Shown here: positions 34,419-45,628 of the stretch, in pieces
Layout: each line of letters opens with the position of its first letter
How positions within the stretch are numbered: position 1 is the first letter of the stretch
Source of the DNA: Blumeriella jaapii
Taxonomy: Eukaryota > Ascomycota > Leotiomycetes > Helotiales > Drepanopezizaceae
Direction: 5' to 3'
DNA length: 64,000 nt
Assembly (NCBI GenBank): GCA_009599575.1
Contig: VWND01000004.1
Location: 426,001-490,000 of the forward strand
The notes under the pieces: model-generated
Database searches by the model: none
Told to the model about the DNA's origin: nothing
What the model saw: the letters and a program-made list of their open reading frames with translations, nothing else
Translations under genes and position numbers: made by a program

Positions 34419-37374
34419 GTTGGTAAAAGTTCAGGGCAATGTGAAGCCGTTGACTGATGGACTAGAACGCAACTCCCTGGTAACATGAGTTTCTTATATA
34501 TACATATCGTGTGGCTTGTACCACTCCTCGGTTAAAATGAAATAGAATTTCTACTCAAGGCAGAATCAGGACATCTCACTCTCACAAATTGGATGTACAA
34601 GTCAGACTGGGGACTCAACGAACCTTGGTATTCCGGCCCTGGTCATCCCGTCCATCCAGGGACGCTTATAGCTGCTTAATACCTCGTCCATACCGGTCTT
34701 CGCCATCGTCATTGACCAGAACCTTGGCCAAGAGAATCCACCTGTCAAGCAGATGAAGATTTGGGGGATTTCTGCGCAGTTCTAGCGTTCTAGGAAACGA
34801 TCCCGAGACCACGAGGATGGAATATATGGATCTTGGGGTCTGGGGAAGCATGCCATAGCTCTCCGCTTGCCGTAAGCGAGCAAGAGACCAAGACTTCCGA
34901 CTCCGCTTTCCACCTAAGCTTACCTGCTCGGAGGGTGTTGGTGAGTCACGAGTCCGTCCAACTTCTCAGTCGCTTTCTTGGAAGAGTTATTGACCGATTC
35001 CTCTGCAGCACACGCACGCTTGGGAGTCTTATTGGCTGGGAGGGAGTACAATGCGAGGTTCTTCCCTGATTGCCCGAAAAAGAAAAAAACCCCGCCTTTC
35101 TCTCTTGCGCTTGCGTCGCTGAAAATTACGGATCTAATCCATCATAGACAATGTGATCATCTGGAGATCAGTACCTTGCAGGTGAGAAATGCATACCCCA
35201 GGTCCAAGACACTGGACAGCGGGCGATTAGCTTAAACGGCATGATAATGTTGGAGGGGAAAGTTCCCAGAAGGACCAGATGTAGCCACTAAGACGACCAC
35301 TTCGGATGATTTCCACCCGAGGACCAGAGACACCATTTCCTGCCGACAACAGTGGATTTGAACACTGACAATACTTAGTACGTAAAAGAAAGAAAAAGTG
35401 CTCTGAAGTCGCATCGCACACGAAGAGAAATCTTTCGACGTGCATGCATTCGCATACATTCAAAATATTCCTTGGTGCCTTCGAAATGGATAGTTACTAC
35501 TAGAAACATCTCGTCTCCTCAACAACACGCCCATAAAGAGCAAAATATCCCAGTACTGCCATGGGATAAAGCTCAAGTTCGAGCCTCGTATCTGGAATCA
35601 ACGAGAGCTCTTCTGAAATCAATTCACAGTTGGAGTTCTGCCGTCGTTACTTCGAGCTGGTCTGCATAAGGGAGTCCAGGCATCATCGATAAATCCGGCA
35701 AAGGCCCGAAAGAAACGCGGGGTAGTCGCGGATCGGACGTCAAAAGCGGAACTCTGAGTATTGATTTCTGGGTACAGATTTCTGGGTATTGAATGAAGTG
35801 GGGTGGAATCTGAGGCGAAAATCCTTTGGTGTTATTCGTGGTGACGGAGACGTGATCTGGGGTGCGGGAAGAAAGGTGAGATGAGGTTTGGAGATGTGGA
35901 ATGTTAAGCGAAAGTTATCCACGTGAATCACTAACCATTTATTATCGATGTCCCGAGTTGCTACATTCCCGTATCCTCAAGGAAGAAACAATTGATCGAT
36001 CTTTGGAATGTAATACTTTAGCTCTTTAGACTTGATACCGTACAAGCAATCTGGTCATGGGCCAATTTTCACGTGACTGAATCTCTATCTCCCAACTGTC
36101 CACTGGCAGGAGTCGAATCTTCCTATTCTACTTCTTTTCTTACACTAATGTGTTTTCTGGAGAGTCAAGGAGAAGACAACGCTCGCTAATCCGACAACAG
36201 ATCGTTAACAATCCTGTCAAATCTGCCACAGTACAAGTGCAAGAACTTGATAGCTGTACCAATACATGCACGTCAACTGCAAAGTCCGGTCGGTGAATTT
36301 CTGGGTCTCAGACATAGTTTCATGCTGCCAAGCGCTTACTAGCCACCCTTCCTCTCTTTTGAACGGCTCTAAAAAAATCCAAACCAACCACGCATTCAGC
36401 TCCGAGGACAAGCCCTTGATCTCCGCGCTGCAGTCTCGCGTATCCATATATGATGTTCCGACTCACCCGTTACCCACATTCAGTCCAAGATCCAGCGCTC
36501 TGCCCTAGGGTCCGGTAACACCTTGTTCCAAGAGCAATCCGAGGAGAAGGCCCAAGGGTTTGCACTACTCGGACTCCCAGTCTTCTCATGACTAATGACC
36601 GTCGAACTCCATGTTCTGTGCCATCCAAGGTCTGTCTGGCGCTATTCCTTGCGGCCGATTCCTTCTTCTGATATGATCTCAATGCAACCAATTCCATGCT
36701 GTGTGTTTATTCGGCCAGCAGTTAAATTTTTGTTTGTCCCTTGGATACGTAGAGACGTAGGCAAGTCTTTGTGTATCTGATCTTTTGTAGGTCGAAGACT
36801 GCTTCTTTTTCAAATCAGGTAAAGTGGAGCTGCTTGAAGATGCCTGTGGAAAAGAGAGCTTCAAACTCCATTCAAGGGGGGGAAGATACCCATTTTGCCA
36901 GTTTTCATTTTGACGTAGAGAGTGAGATCGTTACTTCCACCACTAACGCGATTTTAGTCCTGCCAACGCAAATCTCGCTCTTAATTAGCACCAATAACAA
37001 AGAAGAAAAAGATGCAAAGCAAACGCGAAAACAGGCTAAATCACCCATTTAAAAGTTCACAGTTCATCATCTTAAAAACATCTATCACCTTTTACCTATG
37101 ATACTGAACCGACACCAGGATCGAATGTCTAGATAGCACGATAGAGCATGGCATTCGAGGAACTCCTTATGCCGTCCACCATCATCTCCTGCCTGTATGC
37201 GAGACCAATAGCCTACATACATCGAAGTCAGTATCAAAATTAGATGCTAGAGACAAGAGCTGCAAATAACAGCGCTCGTCTTGTCCATCCCTATTTCTCG
37301 AAGCGTCCCCCTTCTAGTCTAGCGCCTCTAGCCTCTAGCGAGAAAACACCAATCCGCTCACCCTCCCATCCCAC
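34419..37374. other. gene-poor spacer
   Basis: About 3 kb. After the GH3 promoter (TATATATA 34495-34502) no frame longer than about 100 codons resembles a protein family. Base composition is even and no repeat was seen. Confidence 0.5.
34495..34502 (-). promoter_or_regulatory. TATA box of the GH3 gene
   Basis: TATATATA 77-84 bp upstream of the start codon at 34418, a usual distance for a fungal core promoter. Confidence 0.5.
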
Positions 37375-38137
37375 ATGCGACAACAAGATCTCATGTCTTC
37401 ACACAACCCATACCAACCTCCTGGACGCGCCAGCGCCGCCTGGTTCTCCGCCGGCCCCGCGACCTCCTTCCCCAACATCACCGCCTCAAGCAGCAGTCCC
37501 CTTTCCGCGCGCCTCCCGCTTCCCTGCACGAGCACCACGGCGCCGAGCTGCAAAGTCTTCCTCGTACCCAAGACGGACGCAACACAGGCCGAAGAGGCGG
37601 AAATCGACGACGCGATGGCGGCCGCGGGCAATGTGCTCAGGGAGCAGGTTGTGGTGTTTCGGTACCAGGGACGATTTTACGCTGTTGATCACGTGAGTCC
37701 GTGTCACTTCACACCTACCATATCTACCCAGCTATCTTTGTCTTGCTTTGCTTAGACTATAAGTTGCATACTTGATGCGGTGGGGAGAGTGGAAGGAACT
37801 AGAGAAAGCGCGGAGAAGAATTTACCTGACCAGAACTGACCCGGCACAGAGATGTCCGCACTCCTCGTTCCCGCTCTCGCGCGCGACGCCCTTCGACATT
37901 GAGGATTTTGGCATCCGGCTGAGCGCGGGCTTACGGTGTCCGAAGCACGACTGGTCGTTTGATCTGGTTCGTGGGAACAGCGACCGAGGGAGCTATCGCT
38001 TGGGGATTTGGGAGGTACAGTTGAGGCGAATTGACGGGACGGGGGCTGGAAGTGGAGTGGAGAGTAAGATGGTGGGGGAAGGTTATGGGGAAGGAGAGGA
38101 GGAAGTTTGGGTTAGGAGGAAGCAGAGGATGGGATGA
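37375..38137 (+). CDS. Rieske [2Fe-2S] domain protein
   Basis: Model: join(37375..37692,37850..38137), 201 aa, phase 0, intron 157 bp with a CTGAC branch. The cluster-binding pairs are C-P-H (Cys108, His110) and C-P-K-H (Cys136, His139), separated by about 25 residues as in small Rieske ferredoxin-like proteins. The first pair starts exon 2. The N-terminal half has a Ser/Pro-rich part followed by a beta region ending 'VVVFRYQGRFYAVDH', the usual lead-in to the first cysteine. No oxygenase catalytic domain is present, so it may be an electron-transfer component or a redox regulator. A second in-frame ATG at 37393 gives 195 aa. The C-terminus is Gly/Glu-rich and basic. Confidence 0.82.
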
Positions 38138-38325
38138 TGCGGACTGAGTTGATTCTGGGCTGTCAGAGGTTGCTAGAGGCCTTTAAGTGGGCCATGTTGA
38201 GTGAACGAATATATTGAGAATGTTGTTGTGTTATCTGCTTTGTTGTTTTCGAAACTGTAACTGTGGTCAGAATTCCAGAACTGAAGTCCATCATGTGTAT
38301 TTCGCTAGAACTACCGTAGGTCAAG

Positions 38326-38412
38326 TAATAGTGGGCTGCCTTCCCACATTTATTCTGCGGGCACTCGAATAATATGCCCGCAGGATAAATGTGGGAAGGC
38401 AGCCCACTATTA
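38326..38412. mobile_element. near-perfect 87-bp palindromic element (MITE-like)
   Basis: Two arms of about 39 bp, identical except for one T/C difference, around a loop of about 10 bp. The arm reads TAATAGTGGGCTGCCTTCCC, then ACATTTAT, Y, CTGCGGGCA. It would fold into a long hairpin. The terminal TA could be a target duplication of Tc1/mariner type. A related shorter copy lies at 31256-31312. Confidence 0.75.
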
Positions 38413-38819
38413 GCTTTCAACATAAATTCCGAATTTTGAGCTTAGGGGCCTCGGTACCTTTGATATTTGAAAAAACAATCGTCATACGGGAAGAATTACG
38501 AAGGTTTAAGCGCGAGCCTTGACCGGAAAGATCCATTTCAGTGCCCAGACTTTTAATCAAGAAGGAAGGTTGTATGAGGCTGAGGCTCACCGATACCAAG
38601 GAACTGACTTGTATCGTTCTCCACAGGGTTGTAAGGAAGGACACGATGATAGGGCTACATGTGCTAGCCTGATATCGAGGGAGAACAGAATTGAGAGGAA
38701 ATACTAGCTCATTCAGCGATTTCTGGCCTCCCGACTACTATGTCCTTCTCAGAAGCAAAATTTTCAGATCAAACGACATGGATTCCATGGGTTGAAATTT
38801 CCCCCCAAGGTACAAAGAG

Positions 38820-39451
38820 TCAAGTTGAGGATTGGTTTCGCGCTGACAGCTTGGCTGAGATGGGCAGAATTCTGTCGGCTGGAATGAAGGTTTGGGGATA
38901 ATTGTAGTAGAGGGCAGCTACCGTAACATAGAGGTTTCTCGTGGACACCGATTCATAGTTACGGCCAGTTGCAGAAAGACCTTCTGTTCGGTCCGGAAAA
39001 GAGGGCCGGACATCGTTACGTCCTTCAGGCTGCCAGAGATGCCTGTGTGAAGGAGCATGCCTGTCGTGGTGCGCCATATCTCGACGTCGCCGGAAAATAG
39101 TAGACCGAGACGATCGTTGCTGGTCCCAGAGGACGTCACAGACATGTTGAAGATCACGTTCTTGAATTCACACCCAGCTGGGGGCGAGTACGTTTCTCCA
39201 AATCTTCAGTTTCTGAAATCTAAGGGCGTGAATGGGGTCATACCGACATGGGGCACTCCATAGCTTGCAGTAAATTCATATCGGAGTATTACTTACATGC
39301 CATTTGCACCATCATATGTCTTCCTCAGTGGAGCTTGGACGACTTCCATCAGCTCCGTAGGCGTACTTCCACTCGAAGCTCGATTCAAGATCTCCCCGGC
39401 TCTAAAGGACCCTCGAAACACAGCTACGAAAACCAGAGAAACGAGCAGCAT
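38820..39451 (-). pseudogene. relic of a PNGase A-like (peptide N-glycanase A) gene
   Basis: The minus strand carries pieces that match the N-terminal part of fungal PNGase A family proteins: a hydrophobic start MLLVSLVFVAVFRGS at 39451, 'TPTELMEVVQAPL', a mini-exon with S-Y-G-V-P-H-V-G (about 39239-39261), then 'EFKNVIFNMSVTSSGTSNDR' and G-D-V-E-I-W-R-T-T-T-G (family: D-R-L-A-L ... G-D-I-E-V-W-R-T-S-T-A). It breaks by a frameshift near 38965, after which another frame continues 'LYVTVAALYYNYPQT' and 'PADRILPISAKLSARNQSS' to a stop (TGA) at about 38820, exactly where the family continues. The rest of the protein (typically 500-600 aa) is gone. Family role would be removal of N-glycans. Confidence 0.7.
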
Positions 39452-40074
39452 TGTGAATTGGCTTTCGGTGAGGAGTGCATCTTGACCGACGATCTTCCAT
39501 ACATATATGTACATCTACACAGATATATCAATGCTACGCATACGTCAACATTATCAATCATCTTACTCGGTCGAGCCGTCTGATAAGAGATGCGGTGACT
39601 ATAGAAATAGATACTTGCTAACAACTGATCAGCGTGGATTCCATGCCAAAGGAGAAGGAGAGCAAGACGTATACAAGGAGTCTGTGCTATGTACATACCT
39701 ATATGCAGTAGGTCGCAGACAAGTCGTTGCACGTGATCCAACCGTTACGATGCTAGGTATCTCAGATTGGATAGATTCCGAGTAAGCGATCGTTCTGAAA
39801 GAAAAAAGAACTTGTAAATAACTTGCCGTCGAAACCAAATAGCATTCACAGAGTTCACGCGGATGGAACGCACAGGTGATCAGGTCACGTGAAGGGGGGT
39901 CCATGAAGTCCTAGTTGGGGGGAGGCAATGCTGGATGTAAAGTTCAAGGCTTTTTATCTGTGCTGAGGCAAGGGATAATTAAAATCTTTGGCCCTGGGAC
40001 GGAAGCAGATACCACTCCCATCATACAACAATTTTATCCCACAACGCTGCCGGTGGCTCAACCACTTTTCACCC
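39452..40074. other. spacer
   Basis: No coding signal beyond short frames. Holds the upstream side of the PNGase relic and the 3' end of the 2EXR gene. Confidence 0.55.
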
Positions 40075-41079
40075 TCAATTTTCCATCATGACCTCATGCA
40101 GCGTCTTGTACGGTCTGAAGATCAATTCTGGCGCCTCTCCGTCCTCGAAGCAGGCCTTGTTCTCCTCCAGAAAAGCTCCGATCCACATCTTCATCCACTT
40201 CACGCGCTCCTTCTCTGCCTCGCCCGCCCAGTCGATACCAAGGACGCCAGTGAAGAAGATCTGCTTCAAGCCCGAGAACTGCAGGAGTGCAGCAAAGTAC
40301 ACGACACGTCGCTCGCGCGAGCTATTGTAGTTCTGGGCGATTATTGTCTTGAAGAACGATTCGAACCAGAAGTCACGCACTTCCAGCCGCGTGACCGACG
40401 GCAAGAACCGCGGCTCCTTGATCTGGAGGCTCGATAACCAGTCGTAGATTTCTTTTTGGCTGTGGATCAGAGTGACGAACTCGAGCCAGCACAAGTCGGT
40501 GGCAGGGTTCGCATAGATTGGCCGAGTGCCTCTCCTGCTGAATGAATAGGAAGCTGCGACTTCGTGAGGGTAGATCAGGAAGCATTTTCTGAGGGTCTCT
40601 AATCGGCTCTCTTTGTTGACTCGAAGTGTGGCAGGTAGAGCAGCTTTCTCTTCGCTGTCCCAGAGCTCAGATGCCTCACCATAGTCTTTAAACGGGGTGT
40701 TTTGAATGCTCAAGTGGCCAACGCGCACACTCAATCTCCAAATCATCAAACGAACTTCAATAGGTAGCTTAGAGAAGAGTGTGAAATTGTTGAGAAGCGC
40801 ATGAAGAGGCTCGTTGAGAGACGTTTCGGAAGGGTTGTCAAATTTCTTGTATAAGGTAGCGGCTCCGTCGGGGTTTGTGTTCGGTGAAGTGAAAGGTACG
40901 AGTTCAGTCTTTGAGATCTCTTTCTTGGCGGAAAAATCTCCATGGACCTCTAGCCTGGCTTCAAGAATGGCGTACTTCCCTTTCGCGGCTCTATTTGTTG
41001 ATCTTGTTTCTCTGGTCGACTTGGGTCTGGCCATCTTGGATTTTGCGCTTCCAGGTTTTGCGAGGTCCGATGAATTCAT
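40075..41079 (-). CDS. 2EXR domain protein
   Basis: Intronless, 334 aa, ATG at 41079. After a basic N-terminus of about 100 residues comes the 2EXR signature: F-T-L-F-S-K-L-P-I-E-V-R-L-M-I-W-R, then 'ALPATLRVNKESRLETL' about 50 residues later. The middle part ('NPATDLCWLEFVTLI') is also usual for this fungal family. 2EXR proteins are abundant in Pezizomycotina and their function is unknown. The C-terminus 'FRPYKTLHEVM' is intact, so the gene looks complete. Confidence 0.85.
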   Translation of the reverse strand: MNSSDLAKPGSAKSKMARPKSTRETRSTNRAAKGKYAILEARLEVHGDFSAKKEISKTELVPFTSPNTNPDGAATLYKKFDNPSETSLNEPLHALLNNFTLFSKLPIEVRLMIWRLSVRVGHLSIQNTPFKDYGEASELWDSEEKAALPATLRVNKESRLETLRKCFLIYPHEVAASYSFSRRGTRPIYANPATDLCWLEFVTLIHSQKEIYDWLSSLQIKEPRFLPSVTRLEVRDFWFESFFKTIIAQNYNSSRERRVVYFAALLQFSGLKQIFFTGVLGIDWAGEAEKERVKWMKMWIGAFLEENKACFEDGEAPELIFRPYKTLHEVMMEN

Positions 41080-42457
41080 GCTTGCTGTATTGGTCAGTCA
41101 ATGCGCTTGTGAAAAGAGTTCGAATTGACTCACCGCGACAGAAAATTCTAACCTCGCTCTCGTGATGCAAGATCGAATCAAGCTTTCCTTGTGGTTCTGT
41201 CAGCGAGGCCAGGTGATGTTGACCTCGAAGTAGACCAGGTAGACTTCGAATCAGGTGAGTTGTTATAGGGCGCGAGCGGGGGGAGAAAAGGTTGGATTGT
41301 GTGGCGTTGTTGTGGTTGAAAGGGACGAGGTTAGCGTGGCTTCCTTAATAGGCCGAATGCTCGGTCCGCCCGGAGAGTAGCCGAGCGCAAACCGAAAGTA
41401 GTAAACAAATGTCACATGACAGAGCCACACTTTCCTACAAAGTGAATGGCCACCACCCATCACTACCATTGTGATTGATGAAAATTTCTCGATTGAATAT
41501 TTTACCTTCACCCGTCGTCCTCTAAAGGTATTTACACTTCCTCTACCATCGCGATGTCCAGTTCAAGTCTCAAGTTTACGCCACGAACTCTCTTAGCCTC
41601 AACTAGATCGATACCTGCGAAATCTTGGTCCACAAATCTCCTCAAAAGCATCTTACAGTTTCGCCATATATGAGTAGAACGTTTAGATGGGTTTGACTTG
41701 GGGGTTGAAGCGGAGATAGGCGGGTAGCGCGATACGAAACGAGCTTCTTGGCTCGGTATTATCCTGCAGGCTGAAGAAGCTTCAGCAGATGAGACCGTTC
41801 AGCATTGCTTGAGTACTTCTTCGTATGTACGACTCTGTGCGCTAGGAGAAGTTTCCGGGGGTAGAAATACGATCTTGGATGGAATGACATACATGGTGCA
41901 GACTTGTAGGACATACAATTGGGATGAAGTCTGCCAAGAATTCGGATTTAATAGTTGCAAACGTGAGTGAGGGTCGCTGGCAAGCATAGGCTATGCTTGA
42001 ACTTGATCTATTCTTTAAGGTTACTTGAATTTAGGTTTTCTTGAACTGAATAAATGGAAATTTGGAAAGCTAGGCTAGCTGAGGCGAACAGAGCTGCTGA
42101 AAACGTATGGGTTAGGCGAGATGTTGCAAAAATGAATGGATGGACGGGCAAAAGGCAAAAATATGCCTCGTGAAAGGAAGTTAAGGAATTGGCACCTTAA
42201 CAGAGGATAACATCACGTGTCTGCCAGAGATGAGGTAACATATCTAAGTCTATTTGATAAATCGGTTTAATTACTATACAAACAGAAGGAAGCATTACTA
42301 GAATTAAAAATTCGTACTGGACCATCACGCTACAAGCCTGCCGTATTCGTTGGTTGCGTTTCATAATACGTCGTCAAAATCATGACATATCGGTCGTTCC
42401 TCTAAAAAAATATAGTATAGAATGGAATGATCACACAGTAATCATAATCGTAATCGA
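41080..42457. other. gene-poor spacer
   Basis: About 1.4 kb, AT-rich toward 42300. Promoter of the 2EXR gene at its left end and 3' flank of the DUF4185-like gene at its right. No gene seen. Confidence 0.55.
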
Positions 42458-43853
42458 CTAGGCAAACGTGACCGTTGCGAACTGGGTCTGATTTCCGTTA
42501 AAGGTCCAACCAAGGAGAAGGGTCTGTAGCATGTCAGGGAACCAAGATCTATATCAACGTGGTGCGAATTCGTGAGGTCGTACCTTGCCAGTGGGATCAA
42601 TGTTTGGGTAAGCGTGCGCTGCATAGTTGTAGGTGACACGGCAGTTGGTAGAGACGTCTTTGCAGCATGGAGTTTTGTAGATGTTGACAACTTTAGTGGA
42701 CCATGGTCCAGTGATTGCTCCAGTTGTCGAGTACAGCATGCGGAATATACTGTTGGCGGAAAGAGCATCGAAGAAGACGGCGACCCAGGTCTTGTAGTAC
42801 TCGGAGTAAAAAATCTCCTATATCATTGTGAGTAAATACACCTGTAGAGGTTCGAGTTAGGACTTACTCCGGTGCCTGGTCCCAAGTTGGCTGCTGAGTA
42901 ATTGAAAAGGTTTGCCCCCTTGTCGGAGGACGAAGGCCGCGAAGTTGCCCAAGTCTTCCCATTCCAGTAGGTGTACTTAGTCTTATCCGTGATCTGTGAC
43001 TCGTTGACCCGCGCAACCTTGATGCCAAGCGCATCACTAGGAGCAGCGAACATGTAGATACAATCACTTCCGTCGCGAGCACGGGCCAAGGCAAAAGAAC
43101 CATAGTTGATGTCGTATGCGTAGTTGAAACTGACAATGATGCGCTGGACTTTGGGCCCGGCAGAATCGTACGTGATCTTCGAAAGTGTAGAGTAGATGAA
43201 TTTCTCAGAGTAAGGCAAGTTGTTATACGTGACATCGAGGACATTGGTGACAGTGTACCCGCACAGTCCTGAGCAACCGGTGACGATATTCGTATTTGGC
43301 CAGATGGCATATCGGTGGTTTGCCGCTATGTTTTATCAGCGACCTGGTCACTGAGAAACAGACAGGCCAAAGTCAAGTGACTGGCTTGCTTTCTTGTTGC
43401 TTGGAAAGCAATTCTTCAAGGGAGAGATTGACATACCTGCCACCTCAGATGAGTCTAAGGGCCATTGCTGTTTGGCAAAGATGTAGTCTGGTGCGGTAAA
43501 ATCGTCAAGTTGCACCCCGGTCTACTCGTAATTAGCATTTATTGTGACCAAAGTGCCCAAAATACACTAACACTCCTCGCTGCAGCAATGCTGTTGGACA
43601 CAAATGGGTAAAAATTATAAGCATTGTAAAAGTCTTGGTTGTTGGTTGAGGTATCGGCGAAGTTGACCAGATGAGTTCCATTGACAGTTCCACCTCCGCC
43701 TCCGTCTCGTTCTAACGGCCACGCGAAAGAATGGATGGCATTGACAACTGCGGAGGTACTTTTGACAACCGGGGGGAGCGCAGCTCGGCGGCCAATAACT
43801 GCTGGACCAGCCATGGCCACATCGGCCAGAATAGAGAAGATGATTGGGAGCAT
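42458..43853 (-). CDS. secreted DUF4185-like beta-propeller protein
   Basis: Model: complement(join(42458..42523,42584..42817,42868..43325,43437..43521,43572..43853)), 374 aa; all four introns agree in phase. Signal peptide MLPIIFSILADVAMAGP. The mature protein has propeller-like repeats: 'HRYAIWPNTNI', 'IVSFNYAYDINYGSFALARA', 'GIKVARVNESQITDKTKYTYWNG' and 'HAYPNIDPTGK', and ends 'LLLGWTFNGNQTQFATVTFA'. The 'K-V-A-R-V ... Y-W-N-G' pattern is characteristic of DUF4185/GH43-like extracellular proteins. Substrate is unknown; plausible roles are glycan binding or hydrolysis (inference). The ATG at 43853 is chosen because the 8 in-frame codons before it start with TTG. Confidence 0.75.
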
Positions 43854-44841
43854 GCTGAATTCAGGCCTGGGTTTCAAGGTTAATCGAAAGGAGGAGTTGA
43901 GTCTGTGAATGCGAGTGCTTAGAGAAGGAGAAAGGGTAGGACAGGAGGATGTTATGTAGATCGTTCATCTTGTGCGCTTATTGGGACGAGTTCTCAGCCT
44001 ACGGACCAAAATCCTCCGAATCTTCAAACTGCAACGCATGTTTAGATTGCCGATGATAAAGAAATATGATGATGTTAATGATGAAGACAACGATGTTTGT
44101 CCTTATCTTGGCGATCCGATTTAATTGGAGGGGAATGGCAGACGTCTCAAAAATGCAACTTCCCGTACCGCCCGACCTGGCGCTTAATGAATAGTACGAT
44201 TCTTATCTTGGAGTAGTATCGATTTTTGGGTTGTCATCTGGATGGAGGCTCGGGAGGATCTCCGTGTTCCCGCACATGTTCAACGGCAGTTTGAAAGGCC
44301 TGGCTCCCCCAACCGGTTCGCGATCCCCAGTGACGGCTCGCGGCTTGTTAGCCCAACCAGTTCACTAGTTCGATCGCTAGATCATTGCCAAAGAACTGAC
44401 AGTTCTGGCCCTCAGCCGAGGGGGGGTAGTCAGTTCGGGTAAGGTAATGTAGCGGGGGCCGTGGTCTGGATGTCATGCTTTCTTATCGGGATTCTAAGTC
44501 GTGACTCGTGGTCCCAGTGCGTCCATCACAGAAGTTGCTCGCATGCTTTGCCAGGCCAGCATTCAGGTCCTTACTCATTCGCACTGCATGGGCACTCGGG
44601 AACTTGTATATCTGCGACGGATTCAATAATACGCAGTCGGGATCACCCGTTTGGGCGGTACACGGAGAAACAGAAAAACAAAGGTTTGAAACAGCCGAGC
44701 GTTAAGGTGATTTTTCTTTTTTTTCCCTCGAAACACATCCGAAGGCCAAATCTGACGAATCACAACTTGAAAGGCACAGAACACTACCGTCTGCCAAGTT
44801 GTGGTACCTTGCCTTAAAGTTAAATCAGGCGCCTGGAATCA

Positions 44842-44896
44842 CTGTACATACTGTAGTACATAGTACATACTGTACTATACACATGTGTACTGTAAG
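44842..44896. repeat. TACTGTAC palindrome cluster
   Basis: Six TACTGTA/GTACATA-type words in 55 bp, several arranged as perfect palindromes, directly before a GC-rich patch at 44900-44940. No coding potential. Confidence 0.8.
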
Positions 44897-45281
44897 GTTA
44901 AGCGAAGCGAAAAGGGGCGCGAAAAGGGGGCGCGATTGGCCCGGATAAGCGAGCGATCAATCGCAACCACGTACAGTAATTCTCTTTTCTCTCCCGACGT
45001 CGATGCTTGAGACTTAACTGTGCCAGCACTGTCTTGTTGCTTGCTTGGTCTAGGCAATCGCACGTACCTCCGGAACTAGCGGTGGCGTCGTGAGTGAGAG
45101 TAGAGCTTATGTTGATGGTGTTCTGGTAGCCCCGCACCCGAGTTGAAAGAGGCGGGAAGACGCAGCCGCAAGTAGGCTCTTCGCCCAGGAGCTCGGAGGC
45201 TTGGGAGCTTGGAAGTTGAGTGTCACACATGTGCACACAAAATGCCTAGACATCTTTCCTGCCTATGCTACTTTCGTACCC

Positions 45282-45628
45282 TCCTTTCGTAGCTCGCCTA
45301 TGTGTTTCATCGCTAGGCTGCAGAAACACAGCAAATGGAAAATAAAGTCACGTCATGATTACGACTGGCATCTCGCGGGCGTTTTTCTCACGATGATCTT
45401 TGACCTCTTTGATTCCTTGGACAGTCGAAAGTGTACAGAAAACACACGTGCGTACATCTAGGTACTTACCGTACCTATCTTGATGTCACCCCCCCTTTCC
45501 TTTCGCTTGTGTGTTTACTCGCTTGGCTGAGGAATACGAGGTAGCAAATAAGAAAGAGTACGTCACGATTACTACTCACATCTCACGGGCCTTCTTCTTG
45601 CGATGATCTTGGGCTTCTCAGATTTCTT
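45282..45628 (+). repeat. diverged direct duplication, about 145-bp unit
   Basis: Two copies (about 45282-45422 and 45500-45628) share CCTTTCG, GTGTGTTT/ATGTGTTT, GCTWGGCTG, TACGTCACGATTAC/CACGTCATGATTAC, CATCTCRCGGGC, GCGATGATCTT/ACGATGATCTT and TTCTTGG/TTCCTTGG in the same order. Non-coding. Confidence 0.7.

Noticed and set aside
35320..35370. Possible tRNA (T-arm-like GTGGATTTGAACACTGAC)
   Set aside because: No matching acceptor stem, D arm or anticodon arm could be traced.
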